A stretch of DNA of 64,000 nucleotides, taken from Helopsaltes ochotensis. Its lineage: Eukaryota > Chordata > Aves > Passeriformes > Locustellidae. A model generated the notes under the pieces. That model did not search any database, had not been told where the DNA came from, and was given only the letters and a program-made list of their open reading frames with translations. Positions 13,030 through 26,254 of the stretch are shown here, piece after piece; positions within the stretch are counted from its first letter, which is position 1, and each line of letters begins with the position of its first letter. The DNA lies in the NCBI GenBank assembly GCA_013400155.1, contig VXBM01000093.1:819127-883126 (forward strand), read 5' to 3'. Made by a program: the position numbers and the translations under genes.

Positions 13030-13335
13030 AGGCCTCTCTGTAAACAGATCTAAATATTTGCTCCAGTGACATTTATCGCATCACACGTCTGGCGCAAGTG
13101 TTTCGTCCTTGTTTTGCTTGCATGTTTGGATTCTCTTATAAACATTAATGAAGTGCTTGAATACAAATGAATAATCCTCCCCCTTTCTTCCCACCCTGGA
13201 GGGGAGGGGAATGGGAGGGCATGAAGTAATAATAGTTCAACCTTCAACCCGTAATTGCTCGGTACATTTTGATGACAGTTTTCTTTCTCACATGCTTTAA
13301 AAGACTTTATTCGGCGTGTACATCTATGCAGAAGG
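13030..13335. promoter_or_regulatory. Candidate conserved noncoding block with tight G-quadruplex motif
   Basis: This segment has CpGs (ATCGCA, CACGTC, GGCGCAAG, TTCGTC, CCCGTA, CTCGGT, TTCGGCG) at a density above the surrounding intron, mixed with AT-rich motif-like runs. It also holds the G-quadruplex motif at 13201-13219. That composition is typical of constrained noncoding elements, but constraint can only be shown by alignment. No reading frame here resembles a protein. Confidence 0.25.
13201..13219 (+). other. G-quadruplex motif with very short loops
   Basis: G-runs at 13201-13204, 13206-13209, 13213-13215 and 13217-13219 are separated by loops of 1, 3 and 1 bases. Short loops generally favour stable parallel quadruplexes. 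It lies on the TRABD2B sense strand. Confidence 0.65.
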
Positions 13336-16300
13336 CATTGCACCTTTCTTCAAAGGCAGCTGCAGCTGGAGTTGGAGTGGGAGGCACTTAGCAGGCAGCA
13401 CTGTGTCATTTGATGTTTCAGCAGTCGTAGCAAGTTGACTTGCTGCTGGGTTCCCAGCGGGCAGCCAGAATTCTGCCCCATCTATGAGGCTTTTAACAGA
13501 GTATATGTTTAATATATACTTTCCTAGGTGGCTGATGTTGAGCTGGACAGAATAATGGGCCTGAAGCGCCTCAAATCTAACTCCATTTGACAGTTCATCT
13601 ACCTTTTGCTGGAGAACTGGGGTCATTCAATAGGTATTTTCCAACTACCTACAGCTTCAATGAGGGGAGACAGTGTGCTTGCAAGTAGTCCCTTCTGATC
13701 TTTCAATGCCTTTATGGAGGCCCTAGAAAGTGGTTGTCTTGGTCTTGCTTTTGATTTTGTCACTAAAGCAGAAGGAAAGTGTGCGGTAAGGAAAGACTGA
13801 CCAAATCTTGTTTCCATAGGTGGTTTCTGTGGACACAACCTTTAGAAGATTATTCCGTTGTCTAGAGTATGAGAACATAAACCAAATGTATTAGAAGCCT
13901 GTTTCCTGATGCTAAGAGGGGTGAAGTTGTGAAACAGATCAAGGCATCATCCCTGAACCTGTTCCAGACTAAGTAAATATTGAGTATCTCATTCCTGTGT
14001 GGGAGCAGTTATATTACTGCTCCATTCGCCCTGTGCAGTTCAAAATGTCACAATGTCTTCCATACACAATAAATTACCATCATCTCCTGCCAGGTGGGAC
14101 AGTGCTTTGCTCAAGACTTTACTAATCGTCTTTAGTTTCTGCAGCTGGGCTTGTAGGAGCAGTGGTTTGGCTGGCTTGAAAGCCAGTAATAAAAGAAATT
14201 TTCTTCTAGTCATGAGGGGCTATTCAGAAATTCCCTGAACTCATGCAACTAAGCTCTCAGCCCTTTGTTAAGTGCAAAACTGCTGCATTTAAGCTGGGGG
14301 ACATAAAAGAAGTAATCAATACCCAGAAAGTAATTAAAAGTTCATTCTTCAAATGATCTTTAAGAAAAGTATCATCCTGTACAAGACATCTGTGGGTTTG
14401 TTGTGTGCAATAGTACTAAATGCAAAGGATTTATGACCCAATAGTCAGGTTTTGGGAGGTCAAGACTAATACCCAAGAGGAAAAGAATGCATGTGCTTCC
14501 TTCATCTGAGTGATTAAGTATAAAATGGGTTAAAAATTAATACTGTCCTTGGTTCAGCCTGTATATGAAACCATTCAGTCTGCACATACTTGAGTACTAT
14601 TAGAAAGTGCCTGTCAACTCCATTAATTACCAAATTGCTTATTCAGTCTATGCATTCCTTGCATAAATCCATATCAACTTTGCCTCTTGTAACAGTGTTT
14701 GTTTATATGAGCCGGAACTCTCAATCCTGAGCACTCTGAAATGCCTCTTGAAAGAATTTCTTCATCTGCACCTACAGGGACCCAGGCTAGTTGCTATTCA
14801 GGGGATGCTCTGTGGGCTGCTTTTCTGGTGAAGCGCTGGGAGTCACAAAATGGTGTTCTTTTGTCACTTCTGTCCATATTAATAGTTCAGGTAGAAGAGA
14901 CCGAAATTGTTACTGTTCTCAGCAGCTGTGAAGTGCACACTGGAAAAAACAAAAAAGCTTGGAGAAAGGGATAGAAAAAAGAATTTGCTGATATTTTTGT
15001 CATCCTCTTTCTGATGTGCCAATAAATACTAATGGGGTCCTTTTTTTTTTAAGCGAACTTACAGTCCGGTGCATTCCTTTGTCCCTGTCGCTGAAGCATT
15101 CTGCCTTTTGCTCATTTGCTGGAACACAAGCATGGAAGTGTATTTGGAACTAGCTGGAGCCTTAAAAAAACAAAATTAAGGCAAGCTGCCAGATCAAAAT
15201 CTAATACACAACATATGTTTACAGGGTTACAGTCTCTTGCCATGCTGGCTTTAACAGCACTGCAGTGTGAAGTAGAGTTAATGCCTTCCAAGATCTTTTA
15301 TCATCCACCGTGCCTATCAAAACAGTAAAAATACTGGTTCTGTTTCATCAAATGTGCCTTTCTTCTCGGCTGAAGCCCTTTGAATTCCCTACCACATTTG
15401 GGATCCATGGAAGAGTATGTCCTTGGTCTTCTTTGTCCAGTTCTGCTCTTCACAGGAGCTTATGTGCCTCGGGGTGACCAGGTTCATCCAGCAGTTTGGC
15501 AGGCAGCCTTGAACAGGACCCCTGGTTTGAGAGAAGACAGCGGTGTGGACCCCCACCTGCCTTGTGCATTTGAAGTGTGACTCATAACACTTTATGAGGA
15601 GTCTGTGAAGAGCAAAGTGTAAAACAGGATTGAAGTGAACGAGGTGTTTTAAGCTGCCTTGGGCTACCCCAGCTTGTCCAAGTGTAATAGGTGTCGTTGT
15701 GTTTGCTCAAACTTTAGCCCTTTCCTGGGAGCCTTCTGCACGAGGCTGAGGCTGGCATTTGGTGTGGCCAGTGAGCCCCACGGAGGCTCTGTGGCTCCTT
15801 TTGGGCTGTGCCTTACACGCTGCTGGTGTCTCTGATCCCGTGGTGCCTCCAGCCATCCGCGGCACAGCAGGACCATGGCCACTGGAATCTGCTGCAGTGG
15901 AGAGCGGCCAGCTCAAGGCAAGGACTTGAGTGGCAGTTCAGCGTGTAGGAGCGGGGTGCAATGGACAGCGCTGCAAGGCAGAGGGAACGGAAAACAGGGA
16001 CACTTGTGCCAGGCTGCTGTCACCTCCTGTGGCTGCTCTGTGTGGTGTGCAGTACACACTGCAGAGCCCCTTCAGCAGCAGCCTGGAATGTGCAGAGAGT
16101 CCAGGGAGAACAAACTTGAAGCGTCTGAAAATGTTGTGAGATGGGACAAAGCCTTGGTGGGTGTATGAGGCTCTGAAATAGCAGCCGCTCCTCACTATTT
16201 CTTCTGCTCTTTCTCCATATGTGGGATATACCTGTCTGTGATCCATGAAGCATTCTAGGCCAGCTGGACTCCATGAGCTCTATGTGCACTATTCCAAGCT

Positions 16301-16435
16301 TATCAGGAGAGCTCTGTCAGGAGGAGGCAGGAGTTTTCTGAGCCCTCAGAGACAATCCTGACGTGGCCTTTTGTGTTTCAATTCTCTGCATGCAAGATGG
16401 GCAAGATATTAGAGCTATTTATTTTTGGAAAATGC

Positions 16436-16450
16436 TTTTTTTTTTTTTTT
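16436..16450 (+). repeat. T15 homopolymer
   Basis: Fifteen consecutive Ts are followed by AAACAG. It is a simple slippage tract. It resembles a polypyrimidine tract before CAG, but no open family-like frame follows, so it is not treated as an acceptor. Confidence 0.8.
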
Positions 16451-17830
16451 AAACAGAAACAGTGCTCATGTAATTTTTTTGTATTTGAGGAAAGAAACAT
16501 TCCTTGAAATGTCTCAATTTCAAATTTAAAGAGAAGTTAGAAAAACCCATGGGTCTCATCAGCAAAAGAACAATCTGGTGAGTGACCCAACTGGAAATTT
16601 TTGTGCTATTAGTGCGTAACAACACATTAAAGATAGAAAAGGCTGAATTTGTAACTTTTTGTTGAGCTATTATTGTTTTTCCCCACTGAACTGTAGATAG
16701 CAACAGAGGTGGAAATCTTGTAGCAGCTTTGGATGAACTTGCCAAGGGAGAAGAAAGTCCTCCTGTGTCTCCTTGGTGGGAGCTCTCTAACGCAGCTCCA
16801 GGATGCCTGACTGGCAGGTTTTTTGAAATAGGGTGACTTTACCTCTGTAGAATATAGAAAATTCTTTACAAACATCAGCAGAGTAATAGCTTTACAGCTT
16901 ACTTATAATATGTAATGGCATCTGATTTGCAGCAGGTCAGGTCTCTGCTCAGATCAATATGTCATGCTGTGCGAAGTTCTTGAAGTACAGTTGAATGACA
17001 TGGGAGGCAGGACATGACAGTTTCACCTCAACATTTCATCAAGGAGGTCTCTTCTGGATTGTCTTAGCTTGAAGTTCATTTCAGAAATAAAAATCACGTT
17101 CATAGAAGCCACATAAGCTGTAGTATAAATATTGGGTTTGCATCTCTTGCAGCTGCAGCACTTCATTCTTTGTAGCTCAGACGACCCAGATCTCACCAGA
17201 CAACCTACTTACCCTTTCACTTGATGAGACAGATGGAAGAGGTGGTCATGGTTTGGACTTTGAGGCGTCATCTTTTTTCCTAAGAAATGTCCTCTTTCCA
17301 TCACTAAGGAGATGAGCTGCCTAGTTCAGCTTTTGAGTCAAAAGTTTAGCCTCTTACTTGCAATTCTTGTTTAGCTTTGCTGTTTGGTTCTAAACAATTT
17401 CTGTATCTGTTCCCATTCTGTTATGCCTCTTTCTGTTTGAGTGGTCAGTGCAGAGTAATGTTTAAGAGATTCAGTCAGTACAGTCCATGTTGGCTAATTG
17501 CTTGGACACAGAGACTATGAGGACAATGACCTCCCCCTGACAAAGGCTCTGTTTCCTATATTTCAGCAGTATTCTAACCATTCTATAACCATTTGCTCTG
17601 TGCAGAGAGCATTTGCTGTGTGCTTTGCTGCTGCCCGAATGCAGATGTAGGTTTTGGATTATGAGATTTCAAGTTCTGAGAATCAGCACGGGTTTTAATG
17701 CTCTTGATGACACAGCCAAATAGTGTTGTTATGATAAAATTCAAAATTCATCTCTGAAGCACCTCTTTCTAGTGTTGCCTCATGCATTCTCAACTAGCAA
17801 CGTATTCCTTTGTCTAAGTGACTTCCACTG

Positions 17831-17980
17831 TTGGAACTTTTTCCTAACATATTTAAGGTTTTCCTTTACTGCTTCCAGATGTAGACCCTTGTTTTACCAT
17901 TCTTCGACTCTGTAAATATATTTTCTCTGGTTCTAGTACTGCACAGTTATTTGATAGACAAGATCATGCTCTCTCTTTTA
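17831..17980 (-). mobile_element. Possible ancient CR1-like LINE remnant
   Basis: The segment opens with TTGGAACTTTTTCCTAACAT and continues with a pyrimidine-rich series (TTCCAGATGTAGACCCTTG, then ATTTGATAGACAAGATCATG). This order resembles the antisense of the CR1 region just 5' of its conserved 3' terminus. Divergence is high and no terminal repeat is visible, so it may be chance. If real, the LINE is on the minus strand. Confidence 0.3.
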
Positions 17981-20974
17981 GGAGTCATTTATTAAAGGAA
18001 GTTTTTACAACTGCAGACCAAAACCAGGCTTCTGCAGAGATTGAATTTCAGGTTTTGTCTTGTTGGTTAACCAGGATTCACACCCCTTCTGGGACAGTTC
18101 CTAGAGACACCTCATGGCTGTCAGGAGCTCTAAAGAGCGCATGGTGCTCGTGTCAAGTTAATTTATTCTAAGCCTGAAGACCCAGAGTTGTTTCAGAAAG
18201 AGTTAAGAGTGAGGCTGCCAACTTGCTAATTAAAAGTTAGAAATATTTTCAAGTTCTCCTCTGATGGAAACAATTTAGCAAATCTGTTCTAAAATGAAAT
18301 TACCCCCCAAACCCAACAGCAACATGCTGTCTGCCTGAATATAATTAAAACTATCGAAGGAAATTTTCTATTCCAAGATGAAAGGAATTTTTGGTTAGTT
18401 CCTAGATTCCCATACTCCAGTTTATCCTCCCATTCTGTAGGAAGTACAGCAGGCAGCTCAGACTACATGGATGCAGTTTGTTGCTGGGATTATTAGCTTC
18501 TCAGTCAAAACCACACTAGTCAGTTCAGAAAAGTAACAAAGCAAAGCCCATTCCTTCAAACACGAGTCCATGAGTTAGACGATAAGCTTTGTGCAAGAGA
18601 AGGACAGACTGACTTTTTTAGGTTTCAGATCATCCATTAATGTGGAAATTTAAACAAGTTGAGTCCTGGTGAGATTGCTCACCAGGCAATAAGTCTTTCT
18701 AATGGCTTGATACAAACTCTGTGAAAATGATATTTTAAAGAACAGAAGCCTTTAGAGGAATAAAGTTTATATATAAACCAAGAAGTTTTACTGGGGTAAT
18801 TGCTCTAGACCCAGCTGAATAGAGGTCTGGTGATTACATTAGTCTTATGTGTTTAGATCCAATAATTCAAGATTATACTCACCATAATCTAATCACAATT
18901 TCATATATATACATTTAAATCAAAATGATAGGTAGGGGGGTGGAAATAGTGTTACTTCTCCTTTTCTCAGTGAAAACTGAGTCATGCAAAATGCTGGAAG
19001 CCATCTTTCCGTAACAAAGGAGAATAGTATCCTACATATGCTTTGCAGAAGGCTTTGCCTGAAATTAGAAGGTCCAAAGAGTCCCTCAATTTCAAGGATT
19101 AGTTCCTATTTAGAGCTGGAGTAAGGAGGTACAAGTAGTAAGAAGAATAGAGTCATGGAAAGTATGAATTCAGAGTGTTTTGCCCTTAATGATAAATCCT
19201 CATCTTTATGCAGAAACATGAAAGCAAGAAAAAGTGTTTGCTTTGCTGACTTTTAAAACATTTGGGTTGAGTAGGAGCGTCTCATTACTGAAGATAACAA
19301 CTCCAAGTCAATAGTAGGACTTCATAAGGACTTTTTTTTCCTTAATCAGAACCTAGAACCACGTGGAAAGGGTTAGAGTTAGGCGTGTGTGTTACCATGC
19401 TTGAGCTTGAGATGGTTTCTAGGAGTACTTCCACACATTTTCTGTAAATGCCCAAGCAGTCTCCTTGCACTGGGCTGCGTATCCAGCTATTACTTCTTTC
19501 TATTCTATGGAAAGCATACACTAGGTAGTGTAAGATTCAGGTCTTCCAAGCATTAAGGCTTAAAAAAAAGTCACCATGTTTACTTCAACTTTCCCTTTCT
19601 AAATTGCTTTGACAGCCCTGTGCTTTTTTAACTCATTTTGGGGAATATCCAGTCTGCCATTGGAATTATTTGAATTGTACAGAAAGAAAGGAGGGCCTGT
19701 TTCCCTCCGAATTCCATATATTGTGTCGCTGGAGCTTTTCATGTTCCATAAACAATGCTCTCTTTTTCTAACCCTCTCCCCCTCCTGCCCATAGCCTGAC
19801 TTTCTATAATTTTCTTGACATGGACAACTCGGCATTTTTTGTGAAAAGCTATGACTGATTTTCTGCAGCTTTACAAACAGGAGCTTGCTGGTGATTTCAA
19901 GAGGATCAGGTAGTTTGATGCAGGCGAGACTGGGTCGGGTCTCTGGGACTTCAAACGTGTCTCAGCAGTGCATCTAGTCGTGAGTGATTGTTTTCCCTTA
20001 AAGCATTCATGATCTCCAATTGGCAAGTCTCCTCTCATAACTAAGGAGATATTTGGAAAAAAGTTGATATTTTTAAATATCTTCTTAATCCCTGAAGAAC
20101 TCTTGCCACATATAAGCAAGTGGCTTCATTCTTCCACACACTACTCTTTTTTTAGTTAATAATTCAGTTATTATGTGAGTGAAATCTCAGGAGGTACTCC
20201 AAGTTGCAGGCACTCTGCCGTTTAAGTTCATTTCAAGCTTCCTAAGAGTCTTTTAATACTTGAATGGTGTTTCATGGTCTGTTTTTGGCGACTCATGAAG
20301 CTGGATCCCAGGAGAAAAATCCCAGCCTAGATAAGCAGCCATGGTAGATATTGCAAAAGCAGTAGTGCTTGTCTAGCACTTCAGTGGCTTGATGCCTCAG
20401 TATATTTTTGTTTCTTTCTTTACCAGGAAGATGGATAATGTCCAATCTTAACGACCACGCGTGGGAAGGATGAATAAGCAGTATTTGGGAATGGAGTCTG
20501 ATTGGTCACACCCTTGTCTGGCTGTGCTTGCTGGTGCATTTTGCACAGCATTTCTGGAATACTTTTCTGTTGAAGTGAAAGGGTTATTGCAGAATTTGAT
20601 TTCAGCCTTATAACGGCTTTAAAAGAAGTGCCAAGCTCCTGTAGTCTGGAAGCAGCAACACTGACCATGTGCCATGTCACAGAGAGGGAAAACAACTCCC
20701 TTCCAATGTTTGCACTGAACATGAGTGTCACCATAAAGCTCTAGGTTGCTCCTAAAATGCCTTGCGGTCTGATGGCTTTGTGGTAGACCTGAGAGGTCTT
20801 GGGTTAATGTCATCTAATGCATCCTAATGGGTCACCTAATTGTAACTGCCATTCCAGCTGTCCCTTGTGGGTTTAACTCGTGTAAATGAAAAACACAGCT
20901 TTCCAATTTACTCTTCAGCTTGAAATATTATATTCTCCTTAAGTAGCGTGTTTTAATTGCAGGAGCAAGTTATA

Positions 20975-20988
20975 ATATATATATATAT
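20975..20988. repeat. (AT)7 microsatellite
   Basis: Seven perfect AT units end at GGAAAG. It is a short simple repeat with no associated element. Confidence 0.85.
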
Positions 20989-21310
20989 GGAAAGAATGAG
21001 TGAGAGCATGCAGATTGTATGTAAATAGCAGGACTTCTTAGCTGTTTCTTTTCTTCACCAGTGACCTGTCTTCTCTCACCTGGCTGCTGACTTAACAGAC
21101 AGGGAACAGGTCCCAGCTGACCCCAGGGGTGAGGCAGCAAGTTGAAATGTGTGGTCACCTATCCCAGCTCCCATCTGCGGCAAGATGTGCAGAGGGACAC
21201 AGCACTCTGAACTTGCACATGCCCACTTGATGTCAGTCTGGAGTGACTCTCTTTCTGATTTATGTTGGCAGAGAAGATCAAAACCCAGCTTAAAAATTAG
21301 GTGACAGAGA

Positions 21311-21311
<1 letters not shown>

Positions 21312-21380
<69 letters not shown>

Positions 21381-21386
21381 AAAAAA
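21312..21386 (+). repeat. A67 homopolymer plus GA7
   Basis: Sixty-seven uninterrupted As (21312-21378) are followed by one G and seven more As. The word AAAAATTAG occurs immediately before the tract (with GTGACAGAGAC between) and again right after it. I see no AATAAA signal in the preceding bases and no gene-like sequence upstream, so a retrogene tail is not supported. The exact length is vulnerable to sequencing and assembly error. Confidence 0.9.
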
Positions 21387-24300
21387 TTAGAAGTCAGTAG
21401 ACACTCAGAGGCTGGGAAAGGCTGCCAAACAAGCATTCCTGCCCTTGCTTATGATTCTCCACCACATACAACTGGCTGTGTACGTCTGGGAGCAGCCAGC
21501 ATAGTGATCTATTCATAAAGGGCCAAACTCAGGAGCCGACCTGCAAGGCTTGAGTACACTGACTACACATGGGGAAGGTGGAGTGAGAGTGAGGGCTCCG
21601 AGGGGCTTCTTGGAGTTGTGCAGGACAAAAATCCCCTTCTTTCCAGCTAGTTAGAGAGCAGGCACATTGGGGGGAAAGAATGGTGGTGTGCTTAGGGATT
21701 TACACGGAGTTTTGGGACAGCAAGGACCATTTTCTAGTTGAGCAGAGAGTGTAATTCTGTAATCTGCAGCTGCCTGGGTCCTTGTTACTGCTTGGAGCTC
21801 CTGCAGGGATGCTCTGATTTAGATAGTGCCCAATGCTCACTACAGGCCTGAAGCAGAGAATAGCCATGTGCTTGAAGAGTGTTGCCACTAAGCAACACTG
21901 TTAGATAGGCTGGGAAGTATTGCTGTTCTTGAGTGTCTTCTCATTGGTACCCTCTTAACATCTGAAGTAATCTCAGATCAGCATCTGAACATGAGAATGC
22001 AGTTGCAGTTACTCCAAGTCTTCCCACAGAAAACCTACTTGCTTTTAGCTCAGTATTGTCTTTTCCTTTACTTCCCTTCCCATATGTTTTATGATAACTT
22101 ACCTTTGGGAAACAAAGCTGGTTGTGGTACTGAGAAGGTCCTTTTCAACATTTCAGCTATTGGCTGTCCATATCAGGGTGGCAGCTACTTTTAAGATGTT
22201 AGATCATCAAAGGAGTGTGAGTAGAAGTATAACCCCAACTCAAGGTTTGCTCCTGATGTATTTAAGAACTATCATACGAGGTAGATTTGTAGTAGCCCTA
22301 GATAGGTTACTTCAAATATGCAGGTTCTGTCAGCATTCCTGGTTTCTAGGGTAAGTCAGGCTCTGCCAGGTTTCAGCTTTGGGTGATAGGAAATTCAGAA
22401 GTCGGTTGCTAACAGTCACAGCTTGATTGCATATGTACACACAGAAACACGCATGCTGAGGGAAAGCAGAAAAACAAAGCTGTACAAAAGGAGTTATTTA
22501 TCTGGTTCTTTGTTTTCCTCCTGCCGTGTGTGAGCTCGGCTGGGATTCCTGCTTGGCTGGGGGTTTCCAAGGGGCAGGCGGCTCACGCGGAGCCTCCTCC
22601 GAGCTGGGGTTCGGAGCACGACTCCTCCACAGAGGTAGCTCAGTGTGAGGAGCAGAGCTGCACTGACCTCACACCATGAGAAAACCAGGCTCTCAGTAAG
22701 TGATTTGGCTAAGGAAAAAATGGCAGAAGGAAAGAAACTAAAGAAAGCTTCTTCTGAGCAGGAGGTATTTCAGTGGTCTATTTACCGCTGATCATTAGAA
22801 GATTAACTGCTGGTCATATTCCCAGCTAGGCACTCTCAGAGGTTTTTTGATCCTGGGCAACAGGTTTATTTGCCTAATTTATTGTTGCTCTTAGAATTTT
22901 AAACTCAAATATAAATTAAAGGCTTTTGTTCTGTACAATTTAAAAGCATGTCTGGGATGGGGAGCCCAATATTTGGCTTGGCTTCACTTTCTGAGATATA
23001 TTTCAAGAGCTTCTGGGCATTACTGGGGTGAGTTTGGGGCTGGTGTTTGTTTTCTGAATTATTTTGGTGCTTGACGTTTCCGCACTAAGAAGAAAGGTCA
23101 CTGCCAGCTGTTAAGCAATAAAGGAGAGCAGTGGTTGTAAGAAGCCTATTTAGGCAAACCAGTTTTTGGAGTGTAGCTTCTAAAAGAGGACAAAGTTAGA
23201 AGCTGTTTTATTATCACAGCTGATTTCTGCAACCATTAGGAATAATACTCCAGTTTGGAAAGAAAACTTCCAAAGAGGTGGAGAGTATACAAAACCTAAT
23301 GAGTTACAGCTACAAGATGTGCTGATTATCCTGTAAGACAACTCAGAATGTGTCTGCATCCAAGAATCTGAGAATCCTTCTGTAAGCTTAATAAATGTAT
23401 GGGGAATGTGAACAAGCTGGCCATCAGTACAAGCAAAGATAAAAATATCTCCAGGAAAAAAAGTCAGAATGAGTACAATACATGCTAAGGGAAGAGAACA
23501 TCATAAAAAGAGTTTCTCAAACCTTATAAAAATGAATCTCTGCTGATTTGCGGTTCAGTGCAGAATGGAAGTGAGCTCCATTAAGTAAGTTTGATTTTTG
23601 TGACAGAACCTTAGTGTTTTTTTCAGAGATCTCAACACTGAAACATGGAGGACCTTACTTCCTATGTCCCAACGGTCTTGGATGGAGGTATGAGTCAGCT
23701 TGGAACAAGTGCTAGTTTGAGGCCTCAGCTTTTCAGCAGTGGTTCGTTGTTGTCCTTGGTGTGCTGACTCACCCAGGGCAAGTCACTCCAGCCCTTCCAG
23801 ATTTTGTTTATTGAGGGACACTCTGAATTGTGATGGATAGTTATAATATCCCCTCTCTGTGGGGAGACTGTGGGCAAGGAGATCACATCTTCAAATCACT
23901 TCCATCCAAGTGCTTCTGCATGCTGTGCCTGCCAGATTTGCTAAGCTCTTCAGGGTACCATGCCTGTTTTGTCTTTGAAACTTGTTGAAATATTCCATTC
24001 CTCAAAAAAGATACATTTGGGATGTCAATAATTGAAATATATTGTTCTTGGCCCATAGAGAGTCTGACACAACAGCTCTACCTTAAACACAGCAATCAGC
24101 CTGCAAAAGCCAACAAAATCCCACAGACCAAGTGATAACAACTGTTTCACTTTCTTAAATCTCCCAGTAATCTGAGGGATGAGTGAGCTTCGTAGCTGAG
24201 AATTGCTCCTAAGTACAATTTACTGGGGTTTTTTTTTAATACCCGCATTTATTACAATTTTTTTTTTTAAAGGAGTCTTTTCACAAGATTTGCCAAAGAA

Positions 24301-26190
24301 CATAAAGGTTTGTTGTAATGGATCAAATCACTTATCCTTATAAATCCACTACCCTCTATCTGCCAGTGATGACTTGGCTCAGCTCGAGGATCAGCTTGTG
24401 TAGTACAGCAGGGTGCAGGCAGGGCTGTCCTGAAGGACTGAAAGCCTCCATCCTCCCATCCCTCATTCCATGGCAGCCTGGTGTTGGCATCCCCTTCTTG
24501 GTGTTGTCAAGGCTGCACTGCCTGTGGTTGGGAAAGGCTCAGTGGAAGCAGGTAAGCTCCAGAGAGGCTTTGTACTGAAGAGGTGTCCTCTGGCCAGGAC
24601 AGAAAATTTGATGTAGAGTTTTTTCTTATCTTGGGTCCCATTTCTTTGCAGGTTGGAGTCATGGGAAGGAAAAATCCAAGGTCTGAAAAGCGATGTGTGG
24701 ATCACAAACATGCATAGTAACTGCCAAAAACAATATGGTCCGGTATTCCGGGTAATCTAGAGTAAAAACAGACTGTGAATTTCATCAGTGCTCAAAGGCT
24801 TGGAGCTCCATTTCCATGTGCATCAGTGTCACAGACGCTCCCTGCACTTTCCAGAGATGAAGCTGTGGCAGCTAAAATGAGGTGTCACACATAGGCTGAA
24901 AGACGCCTCGTGCTGCTGTTCCTAAGGTTTCAGAAAGCCTGACAGGCATTTCTTCAGGATTACACATTGGGGATTTTTTTCCTTGCATTTTACAGAGGTA
25001 TATACCATTATAGAAAATTAGGATTCCTGTTGTAGTGAGGCACTGTCTAAATCCATCTGTCTTGAGACCGTCACTGCTCTGCAAGGCAGTGGGTGAAATA
25101 TTGTTCTGAGGGAAGAAATCCAGCTGCTCTCTGCCCTGAATAGGCCATGTAACCTTGGGACAGTTGTGCTTGGTTTCCCTTTTCACCTTGTCAAGCTTTA
25201 ACCATGTGGTACGAGACTGTTGCTTGTTGAAGGAAGAGCTCAGCTTGCCATCGTGGGCAGATGTGGGAGAAGAGGAAGAATTGAAAACCCTCATGTTTTG
25301 GATAGGAAAAAATATCCCGGTTGTGATCTACTGTTGCGTGCATAGGTCAGGGAAAGATTACCCTGCGGTTAAGGAAGAGGATGGTATCAAGGGACAAGTT
25401 CTGTTCCCAGCTCAGCCACAGACTTCCTTTCGGACCCTAACACTTAATTCTTTGTGACTTTGTTTACTCACCTGTCTGATGGGAATAATACCGCCTACAT
25501 CAGAGGCAAGTTGTGCTACTCTGTGTTGATGCACGTGGTGTTAGTTAGGAACATTAAAATGCTTTGGGATCCATGGATTTAAAAAAAAAATGCACTGTAA
25601 ATGATCAGGGCTGTTACTTGAGATTTTAGTTCCAGACACTGTGCCACAAATCAAAATATCTCCTTTTATTTCTTACTGTAGGGTGTTATAAAACATCCAT
25701 CGGGCAAAAGGTTGCACTTGAGAAAGCAAATGCAAGTTTTGGACAGCCCACCTAAAATCTAATTTCACATTTAAGCTTTATATATGTTCTAGTTTCCATA
25801 GATATTTGTATGTTATCTTTATTTTATATTTACTGGCAAAATGCTTCTCTCAGTTTGTTAGTGTTAGATATCCATTGTCCAGTACCATTTGCTTCCATGT
25901 TTGGTATTTCAAGTTTTACATCTCCCTTGGTTTCAGAGAACTAAACTATTCCTGTGCTCATTATTCAGTTGAAATTTGGAAAGAACTTCAAATCTTTTTT
26001 TTTCTTTTAAGTCTGTTTTTGTTACAGGCTTCAGTAGCTCACTGAAAAATTCTTTGAGGAAGATACCAAAAAGGAAGGTGGAAGCCTCAGTTCACTTTTC
26101 CTTTCTGATCTCAAGCTGTCTGACACCTAAGGCCAGCCACAGAATATGATTTTATTCAGGAGACATTCTATTATATAAAAAGTATAAGGT

Positions 26191-26254
26191 TTATATAGTG
26201 TATTAAGGCATATAAAACCCCTTATACAGTGTATTAAGGCATGTAAAAAAACCC
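26191..26254. repeat. Tandem duplication, about 31-bp unit, two copies
   Basis: Copy 1 (26191-26221) and copy 2 (26222-26254) share the core GTGTATTAAGGCAT, preceded by TTATAYA and followed by RTAAAA. They differ by a few substitutions and an A-run length change. This is a local, moderately old duplication. Confidence 0.8.

Noticed and set aside
21312..21378. A67 as the poly(A) tail of a processed pseudogene
   Set aside because: There is no AATAAA nearby upstream and no gene-like sequence before the tract.
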